Origin: Oreohelix idahoensis
Taxonomy: Eukaryota; Mollusca; Gastropoda; Stylommatophora; Oreohelicidae
DNA: 64,000 nt
Reading direction: 5' to 3'
Assembly: GCA_024509875.1 (NCBI GenBank)
Contig: JAMPIV010021255.1
Location: 130,748 to 194,747, forward strand
Numbering within the stretch: position 1 is the first letter of the stretch; each line of letters begins with the position of its first letter. A program made the translations under genes and the position numbers. Shown here in pieces: positions 23,930 through 33,842 of the stretch. The notes under the pieces were generated by a model. That model did no database searches, was not told the origin of the DNA, and worked only from the letters and a program-made list of their open reading frames with translations.

Positions 23930-25090
23930 AATATACCCCAATTATAACCAAATTTCAGGTTGAACAGGGTATCACAGCAACATAGTAGAAGAAAATATGA
24001 AAGCAAATTACCATTGAAAGTGGCAGAGCATTATAAGTGTACACTACTTTAACATGTGCATTAAACTCCAAATTATTTAAAGTTTTTTTTACTCTAAACA
24101 TAAAACACACAATAAAATTTTAACAATATAAAAAATATCTAACAAAAATAAGTGAATTATTTGTGCCTATTATAATTTTGTCTAAAAAAATTTATGTAAT
24201 TAAAAAAGTAATTAAAATGTGTTATTTATTATGATTTTTGTTAATAATTAAATTGTTTCCCTTTGGAAGAAAATAGGATGCTTTCCCCTAACTTCTCTGT
24301 CTCTGTTGCATAAAGTATCACATGGTAAGTTATTTTTTTTTTTTTTTTTTCCACTTATTTCTGAGATTCGACATCCGGTCAAAACCTGACAAGAGGTGTG
24401 ATATCTCGGTTATAAGCGGGGTATTTTGTGCGCATTTTTATTGCATTTTGCTGTACTGTTATTTCTGTCCTTTTTTATTTAATTATGTGGGGGGTTGGGG
24501 GGGGGGGGGAAGGGACTGTTATATTAGCCATGAAAAGGTCTATTTCTGTGAAGGACCGCTAGCTGCCTGTCTGACAGTCACGTCGTAAGGTTTATTCGCG
24601 TGTTTCTGCTTGTTCAGTCCATATATTTATTTATTTATATTTTTTAAGTGTAATGATTTTACCTATATATCTATTATTGCTAGTGTGCCGACGTGTCGTT
24701 AAAAGTATTACTAGCTGAAATGAAGATCCATGTGTGTTTTTCGTTTCCTCTTGTGTCTACCGATAGTGTGGTCTTCCTTAACTCCAGCTGATTTATGACT
24801 TTATCAATGACAATGTGACGTATGGTGTCTAAAATTGCAATAAGTAATTATTCCTGTTCATTGTTTATTGTTTGACTGTGTTGTTTTATTTGATATGTCA
24901 GTGATAAACTGTCTGTCTTGTTCTACGATTTTGGTTCGTTCTTGGTGGAATGTCTGCTTTATTTTTCTGCCCGTAGTTATGTAACTGTAATCTTTGTAGT
25001 CAGTTGCCTGAGTTGGGGTTTGATGTGTAGTTTCTGCTTACTTGAAATCGTGTTTGTTGTCAAACTATTTATTGTTTCAGGTAATGGTTT
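23930..25090 (+). repeat. diverged copy of the block at 50.5-51.74 kb
   Basis: Collinear with 50500-51740 in the left arm of the large inverted repeat: tgaaagtgg.agagca, aacatgtgcatta, attgtttccctttggaa, ttcgacatccggtc/ccgatgtcccgtcc, ccatgaaaaggtc/ccctgaaaaggg, aaggaccg, gtcacgtcgt, ccgatagtgt, tccagctgatttatgactt, ttgttttatttgatatgtcag and ttgatgtgtagtt. Identity is well below that between the two arms. No protein signature in any frame. Confidence 0.75.
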
Positions 25091-25159
25091 CAACAATCCT
25101 TCTCATATCACTATGACAAATATTAATAATCTCAAAAAAACCTATGTGTCAGCGTTGTA

Positions 25160-25395
25160 ATTCTGCTCCAGTCAGTCAATCTGCAGTTCTATCAGTATTA
25201 CTAATCTATCCCAGTTAGCCTGTCTATAGCTCTGTCAGCATTACAAATATATCCCAGTCCGCTCATCTGTAGCTCTTTGAACGTTACAAATATGTCCCAG
25301 TTGGCTCGTTTGTAAGTCTCTAAAATTACACATCTATCCCAGTTAGATCATCTGTAGTTCTGTAAACATTACAAATCATTCCCAGTTAGCAGCCA
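25160..25395 (+). repeat. degenerate ~60-bp tandem repeat, four units
   Basis: Units share atcccagttag, tctgtagctctgt and attacaaat, with substitutions and small indels. No coding meaning seen. Confidence 0.75.
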
Positions 25396-25689
25396 CCGAG
25401 TCTATTATCAGAGAGGCCAGACAAAATTACAAACCGTGTTGAACTGAAGAACTACAAGAGCTTGATGATGAACTACTCAACAGAGAGAGAAGAAAAACCG
25501 AAGACAATCACAACCTCTGGTCACGTACGAAATCTGATTTCTTTATGCCTTGTCACAGTTTTGTAAAATGGGTTCGGGAGGTAGCATTTTTTGTTGTTGT
25601 TGGAAGGACAACAACATAGTTATGAAAACAAATAATAAATTAAATAACAGCTTTTAATTTTATGCATTAATTATTTCCAGTCAAGCTAC

Positions 25690-25850
25690 CAAATAATATA
25701 AGTATATATAAACAAATAAAACGGTATTGAATCAGTTTTACAAATAAACAGTGCACAGAAAACAATGGACGATTCGGGTGTTAACCTTCGTCAGCCACAG
25801 TTACAAACAGGCAACAAGGACAAGAAATATAGATTATAGACTACAAATAC
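25690..25850 (-). repeat. dispersed repeat R6, copy 1, with hammerhead-core-like motif
   Basis: Aligns with 27088-27240: ataagtata..., aataaaacggtatt, gttttacaaataa, ttcgggt, ccttcgtcagcca and caaacaggcaacaa. On the minus strand 25794-25771 reads CTGACGA, a GGTT..ACCC stem, then GAATC; the canonical GAAA of a hammerhead ribozyme is altered to GAAT here. Confidence 0.65.
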
Positions 25851-27087
25851 GTAATATATATAAACACAGATGTAGAGCAATAATAAAGTGTGGCAGTTAG
25901 AGAACGATGTACAGTCAAAGGGAATGAATAAGGAGAATTATGAATGGGTAGGTTCAGATAGAGTACAAAAAGGAGATGCGCGAACAATGTTGCGCATGAC
26001 AGAGGTGAACGATAATCTTGTGGATCACGCTTTCTTAGCGGGCAGTCCAGAAACGTGAGGCAGAGAGGGAAGCCGCATATACGCGGGCAGCCATGATAAT
26101 GGCAGTATTCAAGTAGTTTATGTGATGAATATTTCATGGACAAGAAGTAGTTTGGGTAATGATTAACCCGAAATATTGAATAGTGAGAATTCTTGTCTAG
26201 AAGGAGAAACGGTGTGAGTTAGTTATTATTCAGAAAAGGAAAAGGTACGTAGGGTGAACTTTATTTCATTTAGACAGTAGTCCTATTCTTCAGTGAGGCA
26301 AGGGAAATTAACACCCCCGGAGATGTCCGGTCCCATCAAGATAACCTGAACACTGAGAGGATATAAATAACAATAATCTAAGAAAGGGAGAACAGAATAT
26401 AGAGACTATAGCACCTGAATGATCACTGATGGTTAAAAGGTCAGAAGGTGTAGATTCGATACTGGGCGAGAGAGAGAGTGAGGAAAGAATGAACTTACAT
26501 ATTATATATTCTATGATGGACCAAATGTGGAGGTCAGAGCAGACAGCAATGATCCTTTCATATGTAAATAAACTATTCAAATTACCATGGCGTTATCGCA
26601 TCACGTCCTGTGTGTGTGTGTGTGACTGTTGTGGTATACAGCATATTATAGCTAACCACAGAGGTAAGCGAACCTGGACATACATTGCCATAGATGATTC
26701 ATAATACAACCATAGCCTGCCACAAAAGCAAAGAAACTACAAAACCAAAAAGAATTAATAAATACAAGAAATTCAACAATCAACAAAAATCAAGAGAAAC
26801 AAATGGAATAAAAAGTCCTGCTATAAGACTCTCCGCTGAAAGAATCGGTCGCACAATGAAAAATTGTCTCAATGGCGTCCCATAGCGATGAATCAAAGTC
26901 TAAATAAATCAAAATTTATTTACTTATAAATAATATAAGTTCATCATGTACATTATATGCATGTTATAACATTTGAATGTTTTTTAATTGTATTTTATCA
27001 ATATATTTTTAAAAACATTTCCACCCGCTACGAGTTATAAAGTAGTAAATACTTAGATGGTCTGTCACTCTAAATGCTAGTATAAAG
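25851..27087. other. unassigned sequence
   Basis: No recognised gene. A short (TG)n tract lies at 26611-26623. Confidence 0.5.
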
Positions 27088-27240
27088 TTATATAAGTATT
27101 TAAACCAATAAAACGGTATTAAATCCGTTTTACAAATAACGGTTCACAAGAAACAAGGGACGTTTCGGGTATTACCCTTCGTCAGCCACAAACAGGTGAC
27201 AAAGAAAAAAATTACATATAAGCTAGGTACTACAAAAACA
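27088..27240 (-). repeat. dispersed repeat R6, copy 2, with hammerhead-core-like motif
   Basis: On the minus strand 27185-27162 reads CTGACGA, AGGGT-AAT-ACCC (a 4-bp stem), then GAAAC, which matches the conserved core of hammerhead ribozymes (CUGANGA, stem II, GAAA). Just downstream on the same strand is a second small hairpin (aaaacgg...ccgtttt, 27107-27128). Stems I and III were not established. Confidence 0.6.
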
Positions 27241-27441
27241 TACGATGATAAGAAACATACACAAAATGGGCGATACAAGCAGATAGAAAAAATAAACACC
27301 AACAGTAATGAGTGAAAAAAGAACAATAATAATGCAAGAAAATCGTAAAACCTAAAAGAAATATCGAAACAAGAAATTAAATAATCAACGAAACGAAAAA
27401 AAGAATGAACAAAACTATGGAACAAGTAAAAGTTCGCTTAG
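27241..27441. other. unassigned sequence
   Basis: Low-complexity A-rich DNA between R6 and a LINE fragment; nothing recognised. Confidence 0.45.
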
Positions 27442-27760
27442 CTAAATCCGAAGATGCTTGGAAAAAGAGGACCGTAATACTCCGTTTAAGTAATCTCGAA
27501 GGAAGTAGAAAGTGGCCAACTCTTCTTTGATGCCTCCCTTTCGGTCTATAATAGCTTCGAGATATTTAAAGTGGTCTCCCTGCCCCAGGACCTGTTCTCC
27601 CAGCTTAATCTGTTGTCTTTTTTCTTCTCGTGATATCAAAATGGATTTTGTTTTAGAGCTGCTTATGACCATCCCTCTCTTCTCCAGCTCTTCCTTCCAG
27701 ACTTGCAGGTTGGATTGGAGATGTGCCGCTGATTTAGCAAGGACTTTCGCTTCACCGAAG
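27442..27760 (-). pseudogene. LINE reverse transcriptase thumb fragment (family C)
   Basis: Minus-strand frames contain EAKVLAKSAAHLQSNLQ, a GMVISSSKTKSILISREE segment and GDHFKYLEAIIDRKGG, the region after the YADD box in many non-LTR reverse transcriptases (compare the ..YLG..I...G motif). The similarity ends at a short stop-free extension (YFLRDYLNG) near 27450. About 105 codons remain, without a catalytic box, so this is a relic. It does not resemble families A, B or D closely. Confidence 0.75.
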
Positions 27761-28312
27761 GCTGGTTAGGTTTTGGTTATATTTTAAGTATACCAATCTT
27801 CCACTAGCTTGTCAAGAATAGTGACAGATTCATACACGATATACATCAACCAACATTATATATATCCTAATGTTTAAGGTCGTGTTCTTCTATAACGACT
27901 GTTCCTCTCCCTTTGTAATATTTATGTCTGGTAGAAAATTTATTTATTTAGTATAAAGTTACCCTCGCACTGATATCGTAAATATGCACACCAAAATGTG
28001 TCGTCAGTGCTGAAAAGTGCTCTTCGTCAAATCAGGAACATAATGTATTAAATTTAAAAAAAAAAAGATATTCCAGACAAATATGTTTTCGACAATCTCT
28101 CTTATTTATACGCACAGACATAAATATTAAAAAGGGAGAGGAACAGTCGTTATAGAAAAACACGACCTTAAACGTTCGGATGTATATAATGTTGGTTGAT
28201 GTATATCGTGTATGAATCTGTCACTATTCTTGACAAGCTAGTGGAAGATTGGTATACTTAAAACATAACCAAAACCTATCCAGCCTTCGGTGAAGCGAAA
28301 GTCCTTCTCAGG
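27738..28312. repeat. imperfect hairpin repeat, ~195-bp arms
   Basis: Left arm 27738-27930 and right arm 28111-28312 are reverse complements with few mismatches (cttcaccgaaggctgg, accaatcttccactagcttg, caagaatagtgacag, aaggtcgtgtt, gactgttcctctccct). The spacer is about 180 bp and AT-rich. The outer ~25 bp of both arms are LINE family C coding sequence. Confidence 0.88.
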
Positions 28313-29009
28313 CCTGGTAAATAATTCGCAATTAAGCTATTAGCTCTTTTCAGAGAGGGATTGTAAGGCTGAACCCAAATGGCTCTCTGTTTGCATCATA
28401 TGACTTTCCAGTGTCTATGTGGCTAATGATCTATCATGTACTTTTGTCTACATTATCTTACCTTTTTTCTATATATGACTGATGACTTATAATGTAGGAC
28501 ATGAGTTGTGAAGACTTTATGACCCATGTATGTAAACAGACTTATAATCCCATCATTCACATACACGTCCTGAAGACATAGACACACATTAGGACATGTG
28601 GTATTTATTGGACAAGCACATTTATTGGACTTATCGCTTTACAGGTTTCAATCCCGGTTGTGGATCCAGAGTATCTGGCTTTGCATTGTGCCTAATGAAC
28701 CAGGAACAAACATCTGATTGACTTGGACCACCACTGCTAACTGGCGTCCACGTAGTGCTGGTAAACTGTTAGCCGGATTGCAACCGACTGTCAATAAACG
28801 TTACTCTTAGCTGACCTTATTATTGCAGCTTTAATCATTACAGAGCGTAAGGCACATCTGTGCGTTCCGATTCTATTATATATAGTTCAATCCACACCTG
28901 ATAACCAATGAAAATAATGATCACATGAATTTCGCTGAATTAACTCAGCTGGGGGCTTGAACGAGCTAACATTAATTATTGCATAAATCTCCACAAACGT
29001 TGACGGCAG
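28313..29009. other. unassigned sequence
   Basis: No recognised gene or repeat. Confidence 0.45.
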
Positions 29010-29395
29010 ATACTATAGTTAACATCTGTTCAGCTCATGCAGCATCGTTCTCGCTTTCTGAACATCTAGTGATAGTCCCTTGAGGTAGAAGCATCATTAT
29101 CCTTCTATCTTCAACTCTGCCAAGATTAATCTTGTGCAAAGGCAGACACCTTTGAAGACCCACATTAGTTACTCTTGAGTTTTGGTCACTGTTGGACTAC
29201 TACAGCCGAGCTAAGGGGAGGAAATCCGTGACAGTGGGAATAACATGTAATAATATGTACAAAACAATGTATAAATCCATACAAACATCAGAATGTCATA
29301 GAGACATATTTATACTAACCGTTTTCTTGATTTTTGTATTGCAAATTTGTTTATTATGTTATTAAAATCTATACGACGAAGTTAAGTTTGACCTA
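29010..29395 (+). repeat. R1 end block plus short repeat shared with 10.2 kb
   Basis: 29090-29240 matches the end block of R1 (ctctgccaagattaatctt, tttgaagaccc, tttggtcactgttgga); 29280-29395 matches 10190-10290. The LINE at 29396 begins where this repeat is interrupted. Confidence 0.6.
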
Positions 29396-29511
29396 TTCAT
29401 TCATTCATAACCCTCCACTCACAAAGAAGCATAGGCCTTCAACAAACACATGCCAAGTCCTCCTGTCACGTGCCATCATCTCAAGTTCTTTCCACGTTTT
29501 CCTCATCATTT

Positions 29512-31000
29512 TCACCTCTGTTTCCAGCTCTCTTCTCCATGTGCTTCTTGGTCTACCTCTGCTCTCTTGCCCTGGGGGTTCCAGAACAAGGACTGCCTTG
29601 TAATGCTATCAACAGGTTTCCTCAGTGTGTGTTCAATCCATCTCCATCGTCTTCTTCTCATATCTTGTTCCACTGGCACTTGTCTAGTTCTTGTCCTCAG
29701 TTCCACGTTCGTAACCATGTCATACCATTTTAATCCCTCTATTTTACGCAAGCACCCATTTATGAAAGTCTGTAGCTTTTTGGTTGTTGTCTTTGTTGTT
29801 CTTCATGTCTCAGAGCCATACAATAGGACTGACTTCACATTTGAGTTGAATATTCTTATTTTCGTGTTGGATACGATTTCTCTTGAGCTCCATATATTTC
29901 CCAATGCAATGGAAGCTCCTCATGCCTTTTGTATTCTTATTTTGATATCGCTGTCTGTCCCTCCAACTTTGTCTATATTATGCCAAGATATGTGTACGAT
30001 TCTACATCTTGAATTAGTGTTTCTTCAAGTTCAACCCTGTTATCATTACCTGCATTTATTGTCATTATTTTTGTCTTTTCCATGTGTATTGTCAGACCCA
30101 ATTGCTGTGAACTCTCATCGAGTGTTTTCAATTTGTCCTGCATCTGATTACGTTTATGGGACAGAAGAGCCAAGCCCTCAGCAAAAATCCAGATCATCCA
30201 ACTGCTTAGTCAGAGTCCACTGGATTCCATTTCTGTTGTGTGTTGTCGATGTTCTCATAACCCAGTCTATTGCTAGTAAGAAAAGAAATGGAGACAATAG
30301 GCATCCCTGTCGCACTCCTGTTCTTATCCCAAACGGTTCTGTAATCTGTCCTTCGTAAAGAACTCTGCATGTCATGTCTTCATATGTTTTCTTTTTTAAA
30401 TTAATGATCTTCAGGGGAACTCCATAATGCCTCATCAAATTCCAAAGTGATTCTCTGTCTACTCTGTCAAATGCCTATTCGTAGTCCACAAATCCGATGT
30501 ATAGTGATGAATTCCATTCCAGACTTTGTTCAACTATTATTCTCAAAGTGGCTATTTGGTCTGTACATGATCTTTTTTGTCAAAAACCTGCTTGTTCATC
30601 TCTCAGTTTCTTGTCTATGGACTCTTTTAATCTCTCAAGGATAATCCTGTTTAATACTTTTCCTGGCACTGATAGTAACATTATTCCTCTATAATTTGTG
30701 CACTCTTGTAAATTTCCCTTCTTATGCAACTTAACCAGATATCCTTCCTTCCATTCTGCTGAGTAATGTATATAACATCTCTGTAGCCGTGTCGATATCT
30801 GCTTTGATGGCCTCTGCTGGAATGCCATCAGGTCCAGACGCTTTTCCATCTCTTAGAAGCTTTATGGCTTTCTTTATTTCTTCCTTCGTTGGTCTTTCAC
30901 CGTTAATTTGTAGCTCTTCTTCTGCTGGGTGGATGTCCGTGGGGTTTTGTGGACCTGGTATATTGAGAAGGTCCTGAAAATATTCTGTCCACCTCTTCAT
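29512..31000 (-). pseudogene. LINE family D reverse transcriptase, frameshifted
   Basis: Successive minus frames carry the RT in order: MKRWTEYFQDLLN and LRDGKASGPDGIPAEA (31000-30731), GYLVKLHKKGNL and TNYRGIMLLSVPGKVL (30849-30580), TGVRQGCLLSPFLF (30438-30178), the thumb GLTIHMEKTKIMT and ESYTYLGII (30197-29973), and the C-terminal RRRWRWIEHTLRK (29751-29512). At the catalytic box an extra base and substitutions turn FADDLALL into FAEG, removing both aspartates. At least four frameshifts are needed to read the whole domain, so it cannot be active. It belongs to the same element as the endonuclease to its right. Confidence 0.9.
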
Positions 31001-31151
31001 TTGCTCTTGTATATTGCTGAGCAGTTTTCCATTCTTGTCTTTTATGAGGCAATTTGTTTGCTAGTATTTTAATGTTAGCATCTTTGTGCTGCTATACAGC
31101 TCTCTCATATTTCCTTTGGCTGCAGCATCTTCTGCCTCTCTTGCCAACTCC

Positions 31152-32507
31152 TCAATATACTTCCTCTTGTCTCTTTTGATACTTCTTTTTACTTCTTTGT
31201 TTGCTTCTGTGTACACTTCTTGAGCCTTGGCTTTGGAACTTCTGGTTTTGCTTGTGTTTAAATCTGTTTTCTTGTTTTTTTCTGTCTTTTATCTTATTGA
31301 TGGTTTCTGTTGTTATCCATGCTTTTTGTTGTCGTTCCCTTTTCCAGAATATTTCTTCACATGTCTCATTCCATACAGTTTTGACCTGCTGCCAATAGCC
31401 TTCTGTATTCTCTACATCTTCCAGCTGTTGGAGCACTTGGAATTTGTTGGATACTGTGACCTCAAATTTGTCTCTTGTTTCTTGATTTCTTAGATGTCCT
31501 ACATTAAATTGTTGTCTATACTTTTGCATTGTTGCATATCTCTTGAGTTTCATTTTTACTTGGGCTATCAGAAGGTGGTGATCTGATGCCACATCTGCTC
31601 CTCTATATACCTTTACATCCTGCAATGATGATCTAAACTTCTTGTTTATGCATATATCAATCTGATTTTCTGTTCTATGGTCTGGTGATATCCATGTTGC
31701 CTTGTGTATTCTCTTATGTGGAAACATGCTTCCTCCTATAGCCAGTTGATTTGAAGCACAGAAGTTTAAGAATAGTTCCCCATTTTCAATCATTATCCCT
31801 AGCTCATGTTTTCCCATGACTTCTTCAAATGCGGTGTTGACTGTACCTATCTTTGCATTCATGTCACCCATCAAAATTGTGATGTCTCTTCTTTTTACTG
31901 TATCCATAATTTCCTGTAGTCTAGTATAAAATGCTTCTTTCACAGACTCTTCTTTGTCATTAGTTGGTGCATAACATTGGATGACATTTACATGTACTTT
32001 CTTTTTAGCTGTTTTAAAAGTAGCTGTTATTATTCTGGGTTCAACAGCTTCCCATTCAATGAGTGCTTTCTGTGCTTCTTTAGATAACATAAGAGCTACC
32101 CCTTCACTGTGGTGTGAACTTACGTCTTCATGTCCTGAGGACAGCACCAATTCACCTGTGATGAGTTTCTTCCTGTCTACCCCCTTCCACATTGTTTCAC
32201 ACATTCCCAGAACCTCGATTTTATATTCCCGCATTTCTGCTGCTATTTGTGCCACTTTCCCTTGTTCGTTTAATGTCCGAACATTCCAGGTGCCAAATCT
32301 GGAAATTCTCCTAGAAGAAAGAAGGTTAGTCAGCAACACAGATTCCTTTCGGCTTTCTCTGTGTTGCATCATACGCCTCCCTGCGAGAGGCTCTTCCCCT
32401 GTGTTGGATGGTTGTATTTTATTTTCCTTATTTGATTTGTCCATATTTGTTGAAGTTTTTTGTGGTTTAATTTTTTTACAGGATGGGGTAACCAGCCCCA
32501 TGCCCAA
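31152..32507 (-). CDS. LINE family D endonuclease (EEP) domain, 451-codon open frame
   Basis: This is the longest open frame in the window. After a basic, low-complexity ~68-residue start come the motifs of the exonuclease-endonuclease-phosphatase fold: GTWNVRTL (Asn 75), MCETMW (Glu 104), QCYAPTND (178-184), LMGDMNAKIG (Asp 215, Asn 217) and VASDHHLLIA (Asp 309, His 310). All visible catalytic residues are kept. Such domains nick target DNA to prime reverse transcription. The start at 32507 is the first Met of the frame, preceded by the element's 5' UTR; a start at residue 22 is possible. The remaining ~130 residues are Lys/Gln/Arg-rich linker before RT. The downstream RT is destroyed, so if expressed this would be an isolated endonuclease; more likely the frame is open by chance of mutation. 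Confidence 0.88.
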   Translation of the reverse strand: MGMGLVTPSCKKIKPQKTSTNMDKSNKENKIQPSNTGEEPLAGRRMMQHRESRKESVLLTNLLSSRRISRFGTWNVRTLNEQGKVAQIAAEMREYKIEVLGMCETMWKGVDRKKLITGELVLSSGHEDVSSHHSEGVALMLSKEAQKALIEWEAVEPRIITATFKTAKKKVHVNVIQCYAPTNDKEESVKEAFYTRLQEIMDTVKRRDITILMGDMNAKIGTVNTAFEEVMGKHELGIMIENGELFLNFCASNQLAIGGSMFPHKRIHKATWISPDHRTENQIDICINKKFRSSLQDVKVYRGADVASDHHLLIAQVKMKLKRYATMQKYRQQFNVGHLRNQETRDKFEVTVSNKFQVLQQLEDVENTEGYWQQVKTVWNETCEEIFWKRERQQKAWITTETINKIKDRKKQENRFKHKQNQKFQSQGSRSVHRSKQRSKKKYQKRQEEVY

Positions 32508-32590
32508 CCCTCCTTAGTCGCTTTCTACGAGATGCATGGCAGAGAACAGTGTTACTATTCTTCGATCCCCTTTCGGCCCTGGTAACACAT
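32508..32590 (-). other. LINE family D 5' UTR
   Basis: On the minus strand this begins ccagggccgaaaggggatcg and contains ggttgggcatggggctgg. It is recognised as part of the element because the same sequence recurs alone at 45185-45345. Confidence 0.7.
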
Positions 32591-32640
32591 ATTACTTATT
32601 ACTTAATTTTGATTGACTTGTCTTCGACTTAAATATGTTA

Positions 32641-32730
32641 ACATGGGTGGTCGGAGTGGCTAAGAGGTATGGCGTCCACCTCGTATTCTAGAGGTGTCGG
32701 GTTCTTTCCCAGTAAAAGGAATATAATTTA
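32641..32730 (+). repeat. tRNA-derived SINE head
   Basis: ggtcggagtggctaagaggt supplies an A-box-like GTGGCTAAGAGG and gggttctttccc a degenerate B box, with ggcgtccacctcgtattctagagg between. This resembles the tRNA-like segment at 23700-23785. No pairing acceptor stem, so not a functional tRNA gene. Confidence 0.7.
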
Positions 32731-32778
32731 TGGAAACATTTTTCAGAACCAGTGGTCCTAATAATATCATACTCCCCC

Positions 32779-33842
32779 CCTTATGGAAATCCAAGCTGCA
32801 TAGTGTCAATCATAAAAAGCCTCTATGCCAACTTTACGTGTAGTGTTGGGCAGAGCAACCTAACCTTCGAGGTGAAGACAGGAGAACGACAGGGATGCCC
32901 CTTATCAACCACTCTATTTTTAACAGTCATAGACTGGGTGTTGCGCCAGACAACAGAGGGCAGTCCAAGAGGAATAAGATGGACTACATTTTCTACATTG
33001 GAAGATCTGGAATATGCAGATGGCATTGCACTGCTGGCACATTCACATCAACACATCCAGGAAAAAACGGATAGACTTAATAAAATTAGCCAGCAGGTGG
33101 GCTTGAACATCAATTTAAAGAAGTCTGAGGTCATGACGCTCAATGTGAGCAACCCTGAGCCCATATCAGTAAGGAATCAGCAACTGGTACAGACAGATAC
33201 CTTCACATACCTAGAAAGCATAGTAACACCAGACGGTGGGGCAGGCAAAGACATCAACATCAGAATGAATAAGGCAAGAACAGCCTTCTTTAGCCTAAAT
33301 AACATCTGAAAGTCCTCCCAATACAGCACAAGCACAAAATTAAGATTATACCAGAGTTGCGTGCTTTCTGTGCTTCTCTATGGTGCGGAATGCTGGAGAG
33401 TCACAGAGAAGGAAATGTCAAAATTGTCCTCTTTTCACACAACATGCCTAAGAAAAATTCACCGCATCTTTTGGCCGAATACCATCACCAAACAAGATCT
33501 GCTTACTCGTAGCAAGCAAGAGGACATGCACACCATCATAGCTGGCAGACGCTGGAGCTGGGTTGATCATGTCCTCAGAAGAGACCCCGATGCCATCACA
33601 AGAACAGCTATGTTTTGGACCCCTGAAGGAAAGCGAAAGAGAGGCCGACCAAAAACAACTTGACGGAGGACTGTGGAGGCTGAGATGCAAAGAATGAACC
33701 AGAGTTGGGGCACTGTACGAAGGATGGCCACCGACCGTGCAAAGTGGAATCAATTTGTTGTTGCCCTACAAGATGCCACTAGGCGTGATGGCCACTGACT
33801 GCTTTGACGGTCGGTGGTTAAGGATCGAAGAAGAAGAAGCAA
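32779..33842 (+). pseudogene. LINE family B copy, 5'-truncated
   Basis: Starts abruptly inside the RT palm at ttatggaaatccaagctgc and runs to a GAA tail at 33828-33838. Visible parts: TGERQGCPLS near 32880 (Glu for the usual Val), LEYADGIALLAHS near 33010 where the YADD box reads YADG, the thumb (NLKKSEVMTLNVS) and then a stop near 33308, the C-terminal [27 protein letters not shown] and TPEGKRKRGRPKTT, and another stop near 33661. It is closely related to 12118-13814 and shares its 3' UTR and tail. Not active. Confidence 0.9.

Larger units (their letters stand above)
29396..32590 (-). mobile_element. near full-length RTE-like LINE (family D)
   Basis: About 3.2 kb, the usual length of RTE elements: a short 5' UTR (32590-32508), an apurinic-like endonuclease domain, reverse transcriptase, a LINE C-terminal segment and a tail of GAAT repeats (attcattcattcat at 29393-29406 on plus). 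The 5' UTR also occurs alone at 45185-45345. The coding region is broken by several frameshifts. Target duplications could not be found by eye. Confidence 0.85.

Noticed and set aside
29450..30358. 302-codon plus-strand frame
   Set aside because: It is antisense to LINE family D reverse transcriptase, whose minus-strand motifs explain the sequence.
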